A stretch of DNA of 5,994 nt from Pseudomonadota bacterium (GTDB lineage: Bacteria > Pseudomonadota > Gammaproteobacteria > Steroidobacterales > Steroidobacteraceae). The notes under the pieces were generated by a model that saw only the letters and a program-made list of their open reading frames with translations, was not told the origin of the DNA and searched no databases. A program made the translations under genes and the position numbers. Location: the NCBI GenBank assembly GCA_021838065.1, contig JAKCEJ010000195.1:1-5994 (forward strand), written 5' to 3'. The stretch's first letter is position 1; every line of letters begins with the position of its first letter. Positions 5,492-5,994 of the stretch are shown here, piece by piece.

Positions 5492-5538
5492 GCGCGGCCG
5501 GGCGCTGGTGACGCGCCCGCCGGCCGCGCATATGATGG
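5492..5538 (+). promoter_or_regulatory. Candidate promoter of the hydroxylase gene with overlapping dyad
   Basis: GTGACG (5508-5513, four of six matches to TTGACA) and TATGAT (5531-5536, five of six to TATAAT) are exactly 17 bases apart, with a predicted start near 5543 and a leader of about 32 bases. The -35 box lies inside a long dyad: GCGCGGCC (5492-5499) pairs with GGCCGCGC (5522-5529), and GGGCGC (5500-5505) with GCGCCC (5513-5518), leaving a 7-base loop and a 3-base bulge. The segment 5518-5538 reads CGCCGGCCG-N4-TATGATGG, also found upstream of the OsmC-family gene. Confidence 0.5.
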
Positions 5539-5574
5539 CTTGCGCCGCGCTCTTGCGGTGACGCGAGGCGCCTC

Positions 5575-5994
5575 GTGACGGTCAGCGCATTCATCGCCGC
5601 ACACCACGACAGCATCCGCCTGGGCGGCTTTCTCGCCGTGTTCGCCCTGATGGCGCTGTGGGAGCTGCTGGCGCCGCGGCGCCGGGCCCGCAGCCCCACC
5701 CGCATACGCTGGATGAACAATATCGGCCTCATCGTGCTCGATACCCTCCTGGTGCGCCTCGTCCTGCCGGCCGCCGTGCTCGGGACCGCTCTCTACGCGG
5801 CCGCGCACGGCTGGGGCGTGCTGCACCGGCTCGCCCTCGCCCCCGCGCTGGCCGCGCCGATCGCGGTGGTCGCACTCGATCTGACCATCTACCTGCAGCA
5901 CGTGATGCTGCACGCCGTGCCGACGCTGTGGCGGCTGCACCGGGTGCATCACGCCGACCTCGACTTCGACGTCACCACCGGGGTGCGATTTCAC
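5575..5994 (+). CDS. Sterol desaturase / fatty acid hydroxylase superfamily protein, N-terminal part (cut by window edge)
   Basis: The 140 residues present belong to an integral membrane di-iron hydroxylase/desaturase of the fatty acid hydroxylase superfamily. Hydrophobic segments at about 15-33, 50-74 and 88-108 look membrane-spanning. They are followed by the first histidine clusters: H109xxxH113 (QHVMLH) and H122xxH125H126 (LHRVHH), then DFDVTTGVRFH (129-140), a signature stretch of bacterial members. The remaining iron-binding histidines would be beyond the right edge. Members hydroxylate or desaturate lipid substrates using oxygen; the bacterial substrate is usually unknown and is not revealed here. 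GTG at 5575 is chosen because GAGG (5565-5568) lies six bases upstream and an in-frame TGA at 5533 leaves no other usual upstream start. The gene is transcribed divergently from the phosphoesterase operon and appears to have its own promoter. Confidence 0.9.
   Translation, partial: MTVSAFIAAHHDSIRLGGFLAVFALMALWELLAPRRRARSPTRIRWMNNIGLIVLDTLLVRLVLPAAVLGTALYAAAHGWGVLHRLALAPALAAPIAVVALDLTIYLQHVMLHAVPTLWRLHRVHHADLDFDVTTGVRFH

Larger units (their letters stand above)
5302..5574. other. Divergent intergenic region rich in dyads
   Basis: The spacer separates the leftward phosphoesterase gene from the rightward hydroxylase gene and must carry both promoters. The half next to the phosphoesterase (5302-5420) is less structured. 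The other half (5421-5574) holds several GC-rich inverted repeats (5431-5443, 5455-5477, 5492-5529, 5564-5575). No small gene or RNA was recognised. Confidence 0.6.

Noticed and set aside
5421..5529. Possible REP-like or CRISPR-like repeat cluster
   Set aside because: The dyads differ from each other in sequence and length and are not regularly spaced direct repeats, so neither an array nor a repeat family can be claimed from one window.
5376..5561. 61-codon open frame on the plus strand in the divergent spacer
   Set aside because: It covers promoter and dyad sequence, is Arg-rich and low-complexity, and resembles no known small protein.
5302..5994. Extension of the phosphoesterase frame upstream to the right edge
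   Set aside because: The added residues are low-complexity, run antisense through the hydroxylase gene and its promoter, and precede a clear signal peptide with its own ribosome binding site at ATG 5301.

Overview
The window is a GC-rich bacterial chromosomal segment with no sign of phage, transposon, CRISPR array, rRNA or tRNA. A beta-class glutathione transferase, an HxlR regulator, a periplasmic di-heme peroxidase and a sterol-desaturase-type hydroxylase together suggest a high-GC beta- or gammaproteobacterium. The genus cannot be placed from sequence alone.

Layout from left to right. The N-terminal part of an OsmC-family protein is cut by the left edge (minus strand, 1-149). Next is about 330 bases of non-coding DNA with several GC-rich hairpins, including a perfect 14-bp stem just past the end of the next gene. 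A beta-class glutathione S-transferase (minus, 478-1086) is transcribed divergently from an HxlR-family regulator (plus, 1210-1587). The spacer between them is AT-rich and carries a TTACTT-T-AAGTAA palindrome, the likely operator. The regulator ends 4 bases from the end of a convergent PAT/MddA-like GNAT acetyltransferase (minus, 1592-2134). Upstream of that, a two-gene operon reads leftward: an exported AcpA/phospholipase-C-type phosphoesterase (minus, 3643-5301), then a periplasmic di-heme cytochrome c peroxidase/MauG-family protein (minus, 2277-3638), separated by 4 bases. A 273-base divergent intergenic region full of dyads precedes a membrane fatty-acid hydroxylase/sterol desaturase family gene (plus, 5575 to the right edge, partial).

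How the genes may work together. The GST/HxlR pair looks like an electrophile or redox stress module: the regulator has the conserved N-terminal cysteine of its family plus a second cysteine five residues on, and probably controls both itself and the GST. The phosphoesterase and di-heme protein are both predicted to be exported and translationally coupled, so they form a periplasmic module whose shared purpose is not obvious. The OsmC-family protein and the hydroxylase are at opposite ends of the window. Their upstream regions share a promoter-like motif, CGCCGGCCG-N4-TATGATGG, with identical spacing. This is the most unexpected non-coding signal in the window.
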